Shown: positions 7,638 through 15,110, counted from the stretch's first letter. The stretch is 64,000 nt of DNA from Kutzneria viridogrisea (GCA_014138725.1 JACJID010000004.1:124001-188000), one strand, 5' to 3'. The notes: generated by a model not told the origin, from the letters alone. A program made the numbers and translations.

Positions 7638-8315
7638 ATGCACAGCACGAGTGCGCCCCCTGCCGGCGCGCGCCGTTCTGCGTCCCAGCGTTCCGCGTCC
7701 CAGCGTTCGACTTCACAGCGTTCCGCCTCGCAGCGGGTGCGCAGAGCGGCGGTGCTCGCCGCCGGTCTGCTCGGTGTCGGGCTGCTCGGTGTGCCCGCCG
7801 CGGCCGCGCCCGCTGACCCGGCAGCGGCACCGGCCGCCAGCAAGAAGCTGAACATCTCCCAGCAGGTCCAGCAGCAGAACCAGTGGTGCTGGGTCGGCAG
7901 CGGCCTGACCATCGCCAAGTTCCTCGGCAAGGACCAGGGCATCAGCCAGAACGGCTTCTGCGACCTGGCCCGCGGCTACCCGCAGGGCAGCCAGTGCCCC
8001 AACCAGGCCGGTCAGCTGGAGTGGGTGCAGCGCGCCTACCAGGGCCTGGGCATGAACCCGGGTCAGGTGAGCAACCCGCTCAGCTTCTCCACGGTGCAGT
8101 CGCAGATCAACGCGGGCAAGCCGATCGAGACCGGGATCTACTGGACGGCCGGTGGCGGGCACGCGCAGGTGATCTACGGCTACGACTCGAGCACGTCCTC
8201 GATCTTCTACGGGGACCCGTGGCCGGCCAGCCCCCGCTACAGCCAGATGGCCTACAACTCCTACGTGCGCAACGGCCAGTTCCAGTGGGGCCAGGCGCTG
8301 TACGGGATGGGATGA
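7638..8315 (+). CDS. Secreted papain-like (C39-like) cysteine peptidase
   Basis: A 225-residue precursor with a strong SD (GGAAGGAG). The N-terminus contains four RSxSQ-type pentads (SASQR, SASQR, STSQR, SASQR; residues 14-33), then a hydrophobic core (37-52) and an AxA cleavage region, i.e. a Sec signal with a very long Arg/Ser-rich n-region. The mature part shows the peptidase fold: QNQWCW with nucleophile Cys84, GGGHAQ with His175, and YGDP with Asp193. It would act outside the cell. Family members cleave proteins or transfer peptides. The stop overlaps the start of the next gene, so the pair is translationally coupled. Confidence 0.82.
   Translation: MHSTSAPPAGARRSASQRSASQRSTSQRSASQRVRRAAVLAAGLLGVGLLGVPAAAAPADPAAAPAASKKLNISQQVQQQNQWCWVGSGLTIAKFLGKDQGISQNGFCDLARGYPQGSQCPNQAGQLEWVQRAYQGLGMNPGQVSNPLSFSTVQSQINAGKPIETGIYWTAGGGHAQVIYGYDSSTSSIFYGDPWPASPRYSQMAYNSYVRNGQFQWGQALYGMG
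7677..7736 (+). repeat. Four 15-bp tandem repeats in the peptidase signal peptide
   Basis: Four in-frame units of 15 bp encode SASQR, SASQR, STSQR, SASQR. The DNA copies are similar (TCxxCxTCxCAGCGT-like), implying recent expansion. They lengthen the positively charged n-region of the signal. Confidence 0.75.
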
Positions 8316-9130
8316 GCGCGATGAAGAAGACGACACAGGTGCTCGGGTGTTCCGCGGTGGTCGGATTCGCCTTACTGCTGGGCGCAACCGGGGCGCAGGC
8401 CGCGCCGAGCGGGCTCAGCCAGGCGGATCTCTCGGCGGCCCAGCAGGCCGCTTCGCAGGCGCACGACTTCGTGGCGCGGTTCTTCGTGAACGTGGACCAG
8501 CACAGTGCGGGCAAGGTTTCCGCGCTCAGCGCGCAGGCGGAAAGTGCCGCGGCGCAGGCGAAGGCGCCGCAGGTGGTCGGTGAGCCGTTGGCGGTGTACA
8601 CGCTGAGCCCGGACTTCGTGGCGGGCAAGTCCGCTGAGGTGGCGAAGTTCGGGTACGTGGCGGTGCACGCGAAGTCGGCGACGGGGCAGGACGCCTCGGT
8701 GTGGATGGTCCGGGAGGGCCAGACCTGGTCGGCGATGAACGTGACCACCGGGACCGAGGAGATCACCTACCCGGCGCGGGCCGGTGCGGACACGGTGTTC
8801 ACCGAGCCGCAGATCAACGCCTGGTACAAGGTGCACGAGGGCCGGGTGCTGCCGCTCAACGAGGTGGCCCGCACCTCGGTCGGCCAGGGCGTGAGCCTGG
8901 CGGCGTACCAGAAGCAGGTGCACGACAAGTACGGGGACAAGCTCGCCGGATCGGCCTACCAGGCCAACAAGCTGCTCGGCGGCTACAGCCCGAGCTCCAG
9001 CCAGGCCACCAGCTCGCCCGCCGCTACGGGCGTGGACTGGCTGGCCGTGCCGGGCGCGGCGGTGGTCGTGGCCGCCGCGGCCGGTGTGGTCGTGGCGCGG
9101 AGTCGGCGCACCGGCAGGGCGGCCCGCTGA
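8312..9130 (+). CDS. Membrane-anchored secreted protein, partner of the C39-like peptidase
   Basis: 272 residues from the ATGA-overlapping ATG 8312 (ATG 8321 is an alternative). A signal peptide (GFALLLGATGAQA) is followed by an Ala/Gln-rich helical stretch, then a compact domain that begins PLAVYTLSPDFVAG and includes VWMVREGQTWSAMNV, a Ser/Thr/Pro-rich stalk, and a C-terminal transmembrane helix (about 240-260) ending in RSRRTGRAAR. It is thus a type I surface protein. I do not recognise the ectodomain. Coupling to the peptidase suggests a substrate, docking partner or inhibitor. Confidence 0.75.
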   Translation: MSAMKKTTQVLGCSAVVGFALLLGATGAQAAPSGLSQADLSAAQQAASQAHDFVARFFVNVDQHSAGKVSALSAQAESAAAQAKAPQVVGEPLAVYTLSPDFVAGKSAEVAKFGYVAVHAKSATGQDASVWMVREGQTWSAMNVTTGTEEITYPARAGADTVFTEPQINAWYKVHEGRVLPLNEVARTSVGQGVSLAAYQKQVHDKYGDKLAGSAYQANKLLGGYSPSSSQATSSPAATGVDWLAVPGAAVVVAAAAGVVVARSRRTGRAAR

Positions 9131-9155
9131 TCCCAGCGGATCCGACCGCCGTGCC

Positions 9156-9293
9156 ATGACCGGGCGCGGGTCCGCCGCGGCCAGGCGGCGGCCCGCGCCC
9201 ACCACGAGTCCTGGGCGCGAGCTCGCGAGCGCCCCATCCAACGCTGTGCCCGCGCGAAGCGCTGCGCCGAGCGCCAGCGAGGTGCGGCGATGA
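9156..9293 (+). other. Small ORF carrying the SAAPSASEVR repeat
   Basis: An ATG at 9156 opens a 45-codon frame whose second half is the dispersed repeat peptide (ELASAPSNAVPARSAAPSAS, then EVRR). Its stop overlaps ATG 9290 (ATGA), which opens a further 37-codon frame ending at 9403. No other gene fills this gap. Whether either frame is translated is unknown; the element itself is the reliable observation. Confidence 0.3.
9219..9292 (+). repeat. Dispersed cassette copy 1 (ELAS...SEVR element)
   Basis: A roughly 74-bp sequence from GAGCTCGCGAGC to GAGGTGCGGCG. It closely matches, on the opposite strand, two copies at 57613-57756. The shared core includes CGAAGCGCTGCGCCGAGCG and the 3' end GCGAGGTGCGG, which resembles an SD followed by a start codon in ATGA configuration. 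Confidence 0.75.
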
Positions 9294-9392
9294 GTACCGG
9301 GTCGGTCCCTGCCCACCCGGTACGCCCGGCGGTGGCTCACGGCGGCGCACCTCTACTCCCCAGTCGTGCGCAGCAGCCGACACCGCCGTCCG

Positions 9393-9429
9393 ATGCGGGG
9401 TGACCGCTTGGTCCGCGGTCACCCCGCAT
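9393..9429 (+). terminator. 15-bp perfect stem-loop, probable terminator
   Basis: ATGCGGGGTGACCGC (9393-9407) pairs perfectly with 9415-9429 across a 7-nt loop (TTGGTCC). No U-tract follows, which is common in actinobacteria. It would insulate the peptidase genes from the SDR promoter that begins 10 bp later. Confidence 0.65.
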
Positions 9430-9438
9430 GCTGCTTTG

Positions 9439-9467
9439 TTGACGGCCGTCACAGAAGCGTGACAGGC
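9439..9467 (+). promoter_or_regulatory. SDR-RidA promoter with PaaX-type operator
   Basis: TTGACG at 9439-9444 forms a -35, with a weak GACAGG-like -10 about 17 bp downstream, so transcription would start at or next to GTG 9475 (leaderless). The -35 is embedded in the perfect palindrome TGACGGCCGTCA (9440-9451). The same TGAC-N4-GTCA core recurs at the 2-aminobenzoate-CoA ligase and enoyl-CoA hydratase promoters, identifying it as the likely PaaX operator. Confidence 0.55.
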
Positions 9468-9474
9468 TGGCCGG

Positions 9475-10230
9475 GTGCAGTCGAGGACGTGCCTGGTCAC
9501 CGGGGCCGGTCGGGGAATCGGGCGGGCGGTGGCGCTGCGCCTGTCCGGCGCGGGCCACCGGGTCGCGCTGACCGCCCGCGACGAGCGGGCCCTGAACGCG
9601 GTGGCCGCCGAGCTGCCCGGTGCGGCGCTGGTGGTGCCCGCCGACATCACCGAGCCAGGCTCGGTGGACCGCGTCGTGGATCGGATCGAGCAACACTGGG
9701 GCCCGGTCGAGGTGTTGGTGGCCAACGCCGGGGCGGGCAGCTCCGCCCCGCTGGCGCGCACCGGCGACGAGGACTGGCAGCGCATGCTCGACCTCAACCT
9801 GACGGCACCTTTCCGTTGCCTGCGCAGGACTCTGCCCGCGATGACCGCGAACGGCTGGGGCCGGGTCGTGGTGGTGGCCTCCACCGCCGCACGGGTGGGC
9901 GAGCCCTACATCGCCGCGTACACCGCCAGCAAGCACGGCGTGCTGGGACTGGTGCGCGCCGCGGCCAGCGAGGTGGTGCGCAAGGGGGTCACGGTCAACG
10001 CCGTGTGCCCCGGCTACGTGGACACGCCGATGACCGAGGCCACCATCGCCACGATCTGTGCGCACACCGGCCGGGATCCGGATTCGGTCCGCAAGACGTT
10101 GGCGGACAAGCAGCCGCTGGGCAGGCTGATCGACCCGGACGAGGTGGCGGTCGCGGTACTGTCCTTTGTGGACAATCCGGCGATCACCGGGCAGGCGCTG
10201 AACATCGACGGCGGAGGGGTGCAGTCATGA
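9475..10230 (+). CDS. SDR-family 3-hydroxyacyl-CoA dehydrogenase-like oxidoreductase
   Basis: A 251-residue classical short-chain dehydrogenase. It has the cofactor loop TGAGRGIG, the NAG motif (VANAGAG), catalytic Ser in VVASTAA, catalytic YTASK, and the C-terminal GQALNIDGGG. The Arg in LTARDERAL after the second strand suggests NADPH. Start GTG 9475. It is coupled by ATGA to a RidA gene. With the PaaX operator and the distant anthraniloyl-CoA genes, it fits the alcohol dehydrogenase (AbmB-like) step after ring reduction in 2-aminobenzoyl-CoA breakdown. General FabG-like activity is the alternative. Confidence 0.85.
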   Translation: MQSRTCLVTGAGRGIGRAVALRLSGAGHRVALTARDERALNAVAAELPGAALVVPADITEPGSVDRVVDRIEQHWGPVEVLVANAGAGSSAPLARTGDEDWQRMLDLNLTAPFRCLRRTLPAMTANGWGRVVVVASTAARVGEPYIAAYTASKHGVLGLVRAAASEVVRKGVTVNAVCPGYVDTPMTEATIATICAHTGRDPDSVRKTLADKQPLGRLIDPDEVAVAVLSFVDNPAITGQALNIDGGGVQS

Positions 10231-10625
10231 GCCAGACGCGGATCAACCCACCGGAACTGGCCCGGCCCTCGGGTTTCTCGCACGCGGTGGTGGCCAACGG
10301 TTCGCGGGTGGTGTTCCTCGCCGGGCAGACCCCAATGGACAGCGAGGGCAGGATCGTCGAGGGCTCCGTCGTGACACAGTTCGAGCGCGCGCTGGGCAAC
10401 CTGCTGACCGCGCTGCGGGCCGCGGGCGGGCAGCCGGAACACCTGTGCGCACTGACGGTCTACATCGTGGACATGGACGACTACCGGGCCCACGCACACG
10501 AGATCGGGGCCGTGTGGCGCCGTCTGGTGGGCGGGCAGTACCCGGCGATGGCCGGGATCGGGGTGTCCCGGCTGTGGGACGCCGAGGCGCTGGTGGAGGT
10601 CCAGGGATACGCCGTGCTGCCCTGA
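10227..10625 (+). CDS. RidA/YjgF-family enamine/imine deaminase
   Basis: 132 residues from the ATGA-overlapping ATG 10227. It has the RidA trimer fold with FSHAVVANGSRVVFLAGQTP near the N-terminus, the ALGNLLTALRAAGG helix, and a C-terminal ALVEVQGYAVL. It lacks the canonical Arg-Glu arrangement of the archetypal RidA (IEVECVA), so it belongs to a divergent subgroup. In context it may hydrolyse the enamine of the 2-amino-5-oxocyclohexene-carboxyl-CoA product, removing the amino group. That role is inferred from gene association. Confidence 0.85.
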   Translation: MSQTRINPPELARPSGFSHAVVANGSRVVFLAGQTPMDSEGRIVEGSVVTQFERALGNLLTALRAAGGQPEHLCALTVYIVDMDDYRAHAHEIGAVWRRLVGGQYPAMAGIGVSRLWDAEALVEVQGYAVLP

Positions 10626-10839
10626 ACGGAACACGAGGCTCCGTCGTTTTCGTGCTAGCATTTCCCTCGCGCCAACCGATGGGCAATTCATCCCCTCATC
10701 CCATCGCAGACCCGATCACACCGCATCCTGTTAATGCAATCCCGTTACGTTGCTACGTTCGGTGGGTTCCCAATTGTAAGCTTTACGCTACGGTGAGCCA
10801 CGCATGCGCTCATATCGTGAAGTATTGGGAAGGAACCCC
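10626..10839. other. AT-richer intergenic region upstream of the DUF4360 gene
   Basis: 214 bp with no supported gene. It is noticeably less GC-rich than its surroundings and probably holds the DUF4360 promoter. I cannot choose a -10/-35 pair with confidence. Confidence 0.35.
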
Positions 10840-11469
10840 ATGCTCAATACGATTGCGGCCACCGGCATGGCCTTATCCCTGCTCCTCTCACCGGCGATTC
10901 CGCAGGCACCAACACCGCCACCGGACAAAATCACCGTGGATGTGGTCACGGTGAACGGTTCCGGTTGTCCCGCGGGTACGGCGGCGGTGGCCGTCGCCTC
11001 GGACAACACCGCCTTCACGGTGACCTACAGCGACTACCTGGCCAAGGTCGGCCCGGACGCCGGGCCGACCGACTACCGCAAGAACTGCCAGCTCGCGCTG
11101 CGCATCCACTACCCGCAGGGCTTCACCTACGCGATCAACCAGGCCGACTACCGCGGGTTCGCCAGCCTAGCAAGCGGGGCCACCGGCCTGGAGCGGGCGA
11201 ACTACTATTTCCAGGGAATGTCCGCCACCGCCCGGTCGAGCCACCCGTTCAACGGCCCATTCCAGGACGACTGGCAGGCAACTGACCGGGCTGACTCGAG
11301 CTCGTTGGTCTTCGCGCCCTGCGGCGAGGACCGGCTCCTCAACGTCAACACCGAACTACGGGTGAGTGCCGGTTCGTCGAGTGGCTCCAACACGAGTTTC
11401 ATGTCGATGGATTCCACGGATGGAAGCATTCACACGACTTACCACTTCTCCTGGAAGCAATGCCCGTAG
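10840..11469 (+). CDS. Secreted DUF4360 domain protein
   Basis: 209 residues from ATG 10840, which follows GGGAAGGA. A signal peptide (residues 1-24, ending IPQAPT) precedes a DUF4360 domain: VDVVTVNGSGCPAGTAAVAV, a Cys-paired beta-sandwich with SDNTAFTVTYSDYLAKVG and RKNCQLALRIHYPQGF, and a final SWKQC. Four Cys residues in the mature part suggest two disulfides. The family is secreted and of unknown function, frequent in actinobacteria and fungi. The 214-bp upstream region is clearly more AT-rich than the rest. It stands between two parts of the PaaX cluster but looks unrelated to it. Confidence 0.85.
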   Translation: MLNTIAATGMALSLLLSPAIPQAPTPPPDKITVDVVTVNGSGCPAGTAAVAVASDNTAFTVTYSDYLAKVGPDAGPTDYRKNCQLALRIHYPQGFTYAINQADYRGFASLASGATGLERANYYFQGMSATARSSHPFNGPFQDDWQATDRADSSSLVFAPCGEDRLLNVNTELRVSAGSSSGSNTSFMSMDSTDGSIHTTYHFSWKQCP

Positions 11470-11483
11470 CTCAGTCGTAGGTG

Positions 11484-11512
11484 GGCCGCAGGGGCCCCCT
11501 CACCCTGCGGCC
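11484..11512. terminator. Bidirectional stem-loop between convergent genes
   Basis: GGCCGCAGGG (11484-11493) pairs perfectly with CCCTGCGGCC (11503-11512) across a 9-nt loop. It lies just after the DUF4360 stop and overlaps the last codons of paaX, so it can terminate both convergent transcripts. Confidence 0.55.
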
Positions 11513-12354
11513 AGCCTGAGCTGGCCGACGTAGTCCTGGGCCGCCGAGGCCAGTCGCTCGCGCAGGGCGAAGAAGACCTCGGCGGCCTCGGCACCCAGCC
11601 AGCCCGCGGGCAGCAGCTCCGCGGGCAGGCCCGGGTCCAGGTAGGGCAGCCGTCGCCAGTCGGTGAGCGCGAGCACGTAGTCCGCGAACGCCTCCTCCCC
11701 CGGCGTCGTGCGCCGCCTGCGCCAGCGCGCCAGCACCGGGCCGCGCGCGGCGAGGAACTCCCGGTAGGACTCCTGCAACGCGGCCAGGTCCCACCAGTCC
11801 GACACCTTCTCGGCCAGCTCCCCGAAGGCCAGGTGGTCGGCGCGGAACAGGTCCACGTAGCCGTCCAGCTCCAGCCGCGCCACCTCGTGCCGCACCTGCT
11901 CAGCCAGGTGCGCCGGTGCGATCCACACACCCGGCGAGGTGGTGCCCAGGCCCAGCGCGGCCAGCCGCGAGCGCAGCACGTGCCGCTTCTGCCGCTCGGA
12001 CTCCGGCACCGAGAACACCGCGAGCAGCCAGCCGTCGGACAGTTCCGCGCGGTGCCGCCCGAAGATCCGCTCGTCGCCCTCCAGCAGGATCTCCGTGGCC
12101 TGCTCGGACAGCGCGTAGCCGGCGGCCCCGTCCTGGCGCTGCGCGAGCAGGATCCCGCGCCGCTTGAGCCGGGAGATCGAGGAGCGCACGGCGGGTTCGT
12201 CCACGCCGAGCACGCCGAGCAGCCGCACCAGGGCCGCCACCGAGAGCCAGCCGCCGGACTGCCTGGCGTACAGGCCGTACACGGTGACGATCAGCTGTCT
12301 GGGCTGCACACCCGGTACCGCGGTCAGCTCGCTGACCTCCACCACGCCACTCAC
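11500..12354 (-). CDS. paaX: PaaX-family transcriptional repressor
   Basis: 284 residues from GTG 12354 (ATG 12393 possible). The N-terminal winged helix (PRQLIVTVYGLYARQSGGWL ... VRSSISRLKRRGIL) is followed by the PaaX central domain (WLLAVFSVPESERQKRHVLR ... LGTTSPGVWIAP) and the C-terminal PaaX domain (YREFLAARGPVLARW). PaaX proteins repress aromatic-CoA genes and are released by an aryl-CoA ligand. TATCGT ends 6 nt before the GTG, consistent with a leaderless mRNA. It is divergent from the 2-aminobenzoate-CoA ligase, with a shared operator at 12394-12405. The ligand is probably 2-aminobenzoyl-CoA or a related aryl-CoA (inference). Confidence 0.88.
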   Translation of the reverse strand: MSGVVEVSELTAVPGVQPRQLIVTVYGLYARQSGGWLSVAALVRLLGVLGVDEPAVRSSISRLKRRGILLAQRQDGAAGYALSEQATEILLEGDERIFGRHRAELSDGWLLAVFSVPESERQKRHVLRSRLAALGLGTTSPGVWIAPAHLAEQVRHEVARLELDGYVDLFRADHLAFGELAEKVSDWWDLAALQESYREFLAARGPVLARWRRRRTTPGEEAFADYVLALTDWRRLPYLDPGLPAELLPAGWLGAEAAEVFFALRERLASAAQDYVGQLRLAAG

Positions 12355-12392
12355 CCGATCACGATAGCGCCCCGGCTCGATCTGTCGCCTCA

Positions 12393-12420
12393 TTGACTAC
12401 CGTCACGACAGCGCCATACT
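12393..12420 (+). promoter_or_regulatory. CoA-ligase promoter with PaaX-type operator
   Basis: TTGACT (12393-12398) and CATACT (12415-12420) are spaced 16 bp. TGACTACCGTCA (12394-12405) covers the -35, repeating the TGAC-N4-GTCA core seen at 9440 and 27249. The site lies between divergent paaX and the ligase, so it can regulate both. Confidence 0.65.
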
Positions 12421-12449
12421 GGTACGGCAGCAACCGCAGGGAGGCCGCC

Positions 12450-14018
12450 GTGCAGCTCATCCGGTCCGCGCACGTAGACACCTTCTGCCGGGACAACCTG
12501 CCCGACCAGGACCGGTGGCCCCAACTGCTGTTCACCCTGCCCGAGCTGACCTACCCGGACCGGCTCAACTGCGCCAGCGCCCTGCTGGACCCGGTGGACC
12601 CGGCGCGGCGCTGCCTGCTGACCACCACGCAGTCCTGGACCTACGGGGACCTGCGACGGCGCGCGGACCAGGTCGCGCAGGTATTGGTGGAGGATTTCGG
12701 CCTGGTGCCGGGCAACCGCGTGCTGCTGCGGGCGCCGAACACCCCGTGGCTGGTGGCGTGCTGGTTCGGGGTGGTCAAGGCGGGCGGGGTCGTGGTGAGC
12801 ACCATGCCGTTGCTGCGCGCCGCCGAACTGGCGAAGGTCTGCGCGCTGAGCACGCCCTCGCTGGCACTGTGCGAGGACCGACTACTGGACGAACTGACCG
12901 CGACCGGGACGGCGGTGCTGGAGTTCAGCGAGCTGATCCGGCGCTGTGACGGCAAAACGGGCGATTTCACCGCGGTGGACACGGCCGCGGACGACGTGGT
13001 GCTGCTGGCGTTCACCTCCGGCACCACGGGCAGTCCAAAGGCGACGATGCACTTCCACCGGGATCTGCTGGCGATCGCCGACACCTTCGGACGACACGTG
13101 TTGCGGGCCGAGGCCGAGGACCTGTTCACCGGCACTCCCCCGCTGGCGTTCACCTTCGGGCTGGGTGGGCTGGTGATCTTCCCGCTGCGCGTGGGTGCGG
13201 CGAGCCTGCTGGTGGAGCGGGCGAGTCCCACCGAGCTGGCGGAGATCATCGCGGCGCACGGGGTGTCCGTGGTGTTCACCGCGCCCACGGCGTACCGCGC
13301 GGTGCTGGCGGCCGGGGTCGCCGACAAGCTGTCCGGGGTGCGGCGCTGCGTGTCGGCGGGCGAGGCGCTGCCCGCGACGGTGTGGCAGGACTTCCTGGAG
13401 GCCACCGGGGTACGCATCATCGAGGGCATCGGCGCCACGGAGTTGTTGCACATCTTCATCTCCGCGGCCGACGGGGACATCCGGCCCGGCGCGACGGGGC
13501 GCCCGGTACCGGGCTTCGAGGCGGCCGTGCTGGACGCCGAGGGCAGGCCGCTGCCCGACGGGGTGCCGGGCAGGCTCGCGGTGCGCGGGCCGACCGGCTG
13601 CCGCTACCTGGCCGATGAGCGCCAGCTGGAGTACGTGCAGGACGGCTGGAACATCACCGGGGACACCTACCTGCGCGACGCGGAGGGCTACTACTGGTAC
13701 CAGGCCCGCAGCGACGACATGATCATCTCCGCCGGGTACAACATCGCCCCGGCCGAGGTGGAGGACGCGCTGCTGGCCCACCCCTGCGTCGCCGAGTGCG
13801 CGGTGGTCGGCGCACCCGACGAGCAGCGGGGCATGCGCGTGCACGCCTTCGTGGTCCCCGTCCCGGGCAGCAGCCCGGAAGTCGTTGCGCTGCAGGAGTT
13901 CGTCAAGCAGCGCATCGCCCCGTACAAGTACCCGCGCACGATGGAGTTCGTGGCCGAACTACCCAGGACGGCCACCGGCAAGCTCCAGCGCTTCGCGCTG
14001 CGCGAGCGGGTCAGCTGA
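12450..14018 (+). CDS. 2-aminobenzoate/benzoate-CoA ligase-type AMP-forming enzyme
   Basis: 522 residues from GTG 12450, preceded by AGGGAGG 5 nt upstream. It is an ANL-superfamily adenylating enzyme: P-loop TSGTTGSPK, A5-like motif GIGATE, A7 region ITGDTYLRDAEGYYWYQARSDD, and the catalytic Lys in TATGKLQR. The HFHRDLLAIADTFGRHVL region is typical of the benzoate- and 2-aminobenzoate-CoA ligase branch. It converts an aromatic acid, ATP and CoA to aryl-CoA, the entry step for the fused monooxygenase at 23-25 kb. Substrate choice (2-aminobenzoate rather than benzoate or salicylate) rests on the cluster content. Confidence 0.85.
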   Translation: MQLIRSAHVDTFCRDNLPDQDRWPQLLFTLPELTYPDRLNCASALLDPVDPARRCLLTTTQSWTYGDLRRRADQVAQVLVEDFGLVPGNRVLLRAPNTPWLVACWFGVVKAGGVVVSTMPLLRAAELAKVCALSTPSLALCEDRLLDELTATGTAVLEFSELIRRCDGKTGDFTAVDTAADDVVLLAFTSGTTGSPKATMHFHRDLLAIADTFGRHVLRAEAEDLFTGTPPLAFTFGLGGLVIFPLRVGAASLLVERASPTELAEIIAAHGVSVVFTAPTAYRAVLAAGVADKLSGVRRCVSAGEALPATVWQDFLEATGVRIIEGIGATELLHIFISAADGDIRPGATGRPVPGFEAAVLDAEGRPLPDGVPGRLAVRGPTGCRYLADERQLEYVQDGWNITGDTYLRDAEGYYWYQARSDDMIISAGYNIAPAEVEDALLAHPCVAECAVVGAPDEQRGMRVHAFVVPVPGSSPEVVALQEFVKQRIAPYKYPRTMEFVAELPRTATGKLQRFALRERVS

Positions 14019-14450
14019 GCCGCTCCACGATCGTGGCGTTGGCCAGTCCGCCCGCCTCGCACATCGTCTGCAGGCCGTACCGGCCGCCGGTCTGCTCCAG
14101 CACCGACAGCAGGGTGGTCATCAGCCGCCCGCCGCTGGCGCCCAACGGGTGGCCGATCGCGGTGGCCCCGCCGTGCACGTTGACCTTGGCCAGGTCGGCC
14201 CGGTCTCCGCCTGCCAGGCCAGCACCACGCTGGCGAACGCCTCGTTGACCTCGAACACGTCGATGTCGGCCAGCGACAGCCCCGCCCTGCGCAGCACCCT
14301 CTCGGTCGCCGGGTCCACGCCGGTCCGCTCCACCAGCGAGCGGATCGCGTGCGCGTACAGGTCCACCGGGTGCGGACCGGACAGTGCCCCGCCCGGCTTG
14401 CCCCGGCCCACCGGGGTCCGCATCGCGTCGACGATCACCGCGTCCGGCAT
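14011..14450 (-). pseudogene. Thiolase (acetyl-CoA acetyltransferase) remnant
   Basis: From ATG 14450 the DNA encodes a normal thiolase N-terminus (DAVIVDAMRTPVGRGKPGGA ... VERTGVDPA). It then jumps directly to the C-terminal part (RRAGLSLADIDVFEVNEAFA), so roughly 250 residues including the nucleophilic Cys are deleted. Near 14200 a 1-base loss shifts the frame; the downstream frame carries VNVHGGATAIGHPLGASGGR and the final active-site CEAGG loop. The gene is dead. It overlaps the ligase 3' end by 8 bp. It probably supplied the final thiolysis step of the catabolic pathway. Confidence 0.85.
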
Positions 14451-14478
14451 GGCCGCCACCGAATCGGTAAGTCTTGTT

Positions 14479-14511
14479 TTCCAACTTAGCACGCGGACGA
14501 CTGAGTTGGAA
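14479..14511. promoter_or_regulatory. 11-bp inverted repeat upstream of the lanthipeptide precursor
   Basis: TTCCAACTTAG (14479-14489) faces CTGAGTTGGAA (14501-14511) with an 11-bp spacer and one G/T wobble. It lies between the start of the thiolase remnant and lanA, in DNA visibly more AT-rich than the genes. A regulator binding site is plausible; no regulator is encoded next to it. Confidence 0.4.
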
Positions 14512-14729
14512 GATCCAACCAACTGGGCGGAACCAGCGCACCGGAGCCAAGCACGAGGACACCTTCGCAGCCCAATTTCCTCACCTATTCTTAGGAAGCC
14601 ACACCTGTCGAAGTCGATCAAAATGGTTGCCAAGCCGTCATTTCGGCCGTGGCATTTCGGGGCGAGACAGTCGTTCGCATGCGACCGGATGCTCCATGCT
14701 CAATTTCACGCGAGCGCAAGGAGTAAGAA
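14512..14729. other. Leader region of the lanthipeptide operon
   Basis: About 220 bp without a gene, ending in AAGGAG before ATG 14730. It is AT-richer than its surroundings, as often seen upstream of RiPP precursors. I could not assign promoter hexamers reliably. Confidence 0.4.
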
Positions 14730-15065
14730 ATGGACTGGCCAGGTACTCTACCCATCTCCCAGCTCGACAAGTTGCGGATCGAGAGCGCCATTGACGAGTC
14801 GCTGCGAAAGCGACTGCTGGAGACGCCCAAGTCCGTGCTCGCCCAACACGGCATCCACGTCCCCGACGGCGTCGAGCTCAGGATCATCGAGGACACCCCG
14901 AAGATCCACACGATCGTCCTGCTCCCCCACCTGGGCGGCGACATCTCGCTGCGGACGCTGACGCAGAACGCCGCGGCCTCGACCTGGGAGTGCACCACCT
15001 GTACGCCGACCACACCGATCTGCGCGGGGTCGCTGGCCTCCCTCACCTGCATCACTCACAAGTAG
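14730..15065 (+). CDS. lanA: Class II lanthipeptide precursor with NHLP-type leader
   Basis: 111 residues. Residues about 15-66 match the nitrile-hydratase-like leader peptide family: SLRKRLLETPKSVLAQHGI, VPDGVELRIIEDTPKIHTIV and LLP. A Gly69-Gly70 site ends the leader. The 41-residue core (71-111) contains Cys88, 91, 98 and 107 and fourteen Ser/Thr, ending CTPTTPICAGSLASLTCIT plus HK, so up to four (methyl)lanthionine rings are possible. The SD AAGGAG is well placed. The synthetase gene follows after a strong hairpin. The core does not match a lantibiotic I know. A GG-type C39 transporter-protease would normally remove the leader, but none is adjacent. Confidence 0.88.
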   Translation: MDWPGTLPISQLDKLRIESAIDESLRKRLLETPKSVLAQHGIHVPDGVELRIIEDTPKIHTIVLLPHLGGDISLRTLTQNAAASTWECTTCTPTTPICAGSLASLTCITHK

Positions 15066-15070
15066 TACGA

Positions 15071-15110
15071 GGCGCCGTGCGGGAGGATTCTTCCGCTCCC
15101 GCACGGCGCC
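15071..15110 (+). terminator. 15-bp hairpin between lanA and lanM (attenuator)
   Basis: GGCGCCGTGCGGGAG (15071-15085) pairs perfectly with 15096-15110; loop GATTCTTCCG. It starts 5 nt after the lanA stop and precedes the lanM SD. Such partial terminators raise precursor mRNA relative to the enzyme and protect its 3' end. Confidence 0.75.

Noticed and set aside
9290-9403. A 37-codon ORF after the first repeat cassette
   Set aside because: Pro/Ala-rich with no known relatives, and its end enters a terminator hairpin. I mention it only as context for the repeat and do not annotate it as a gene.
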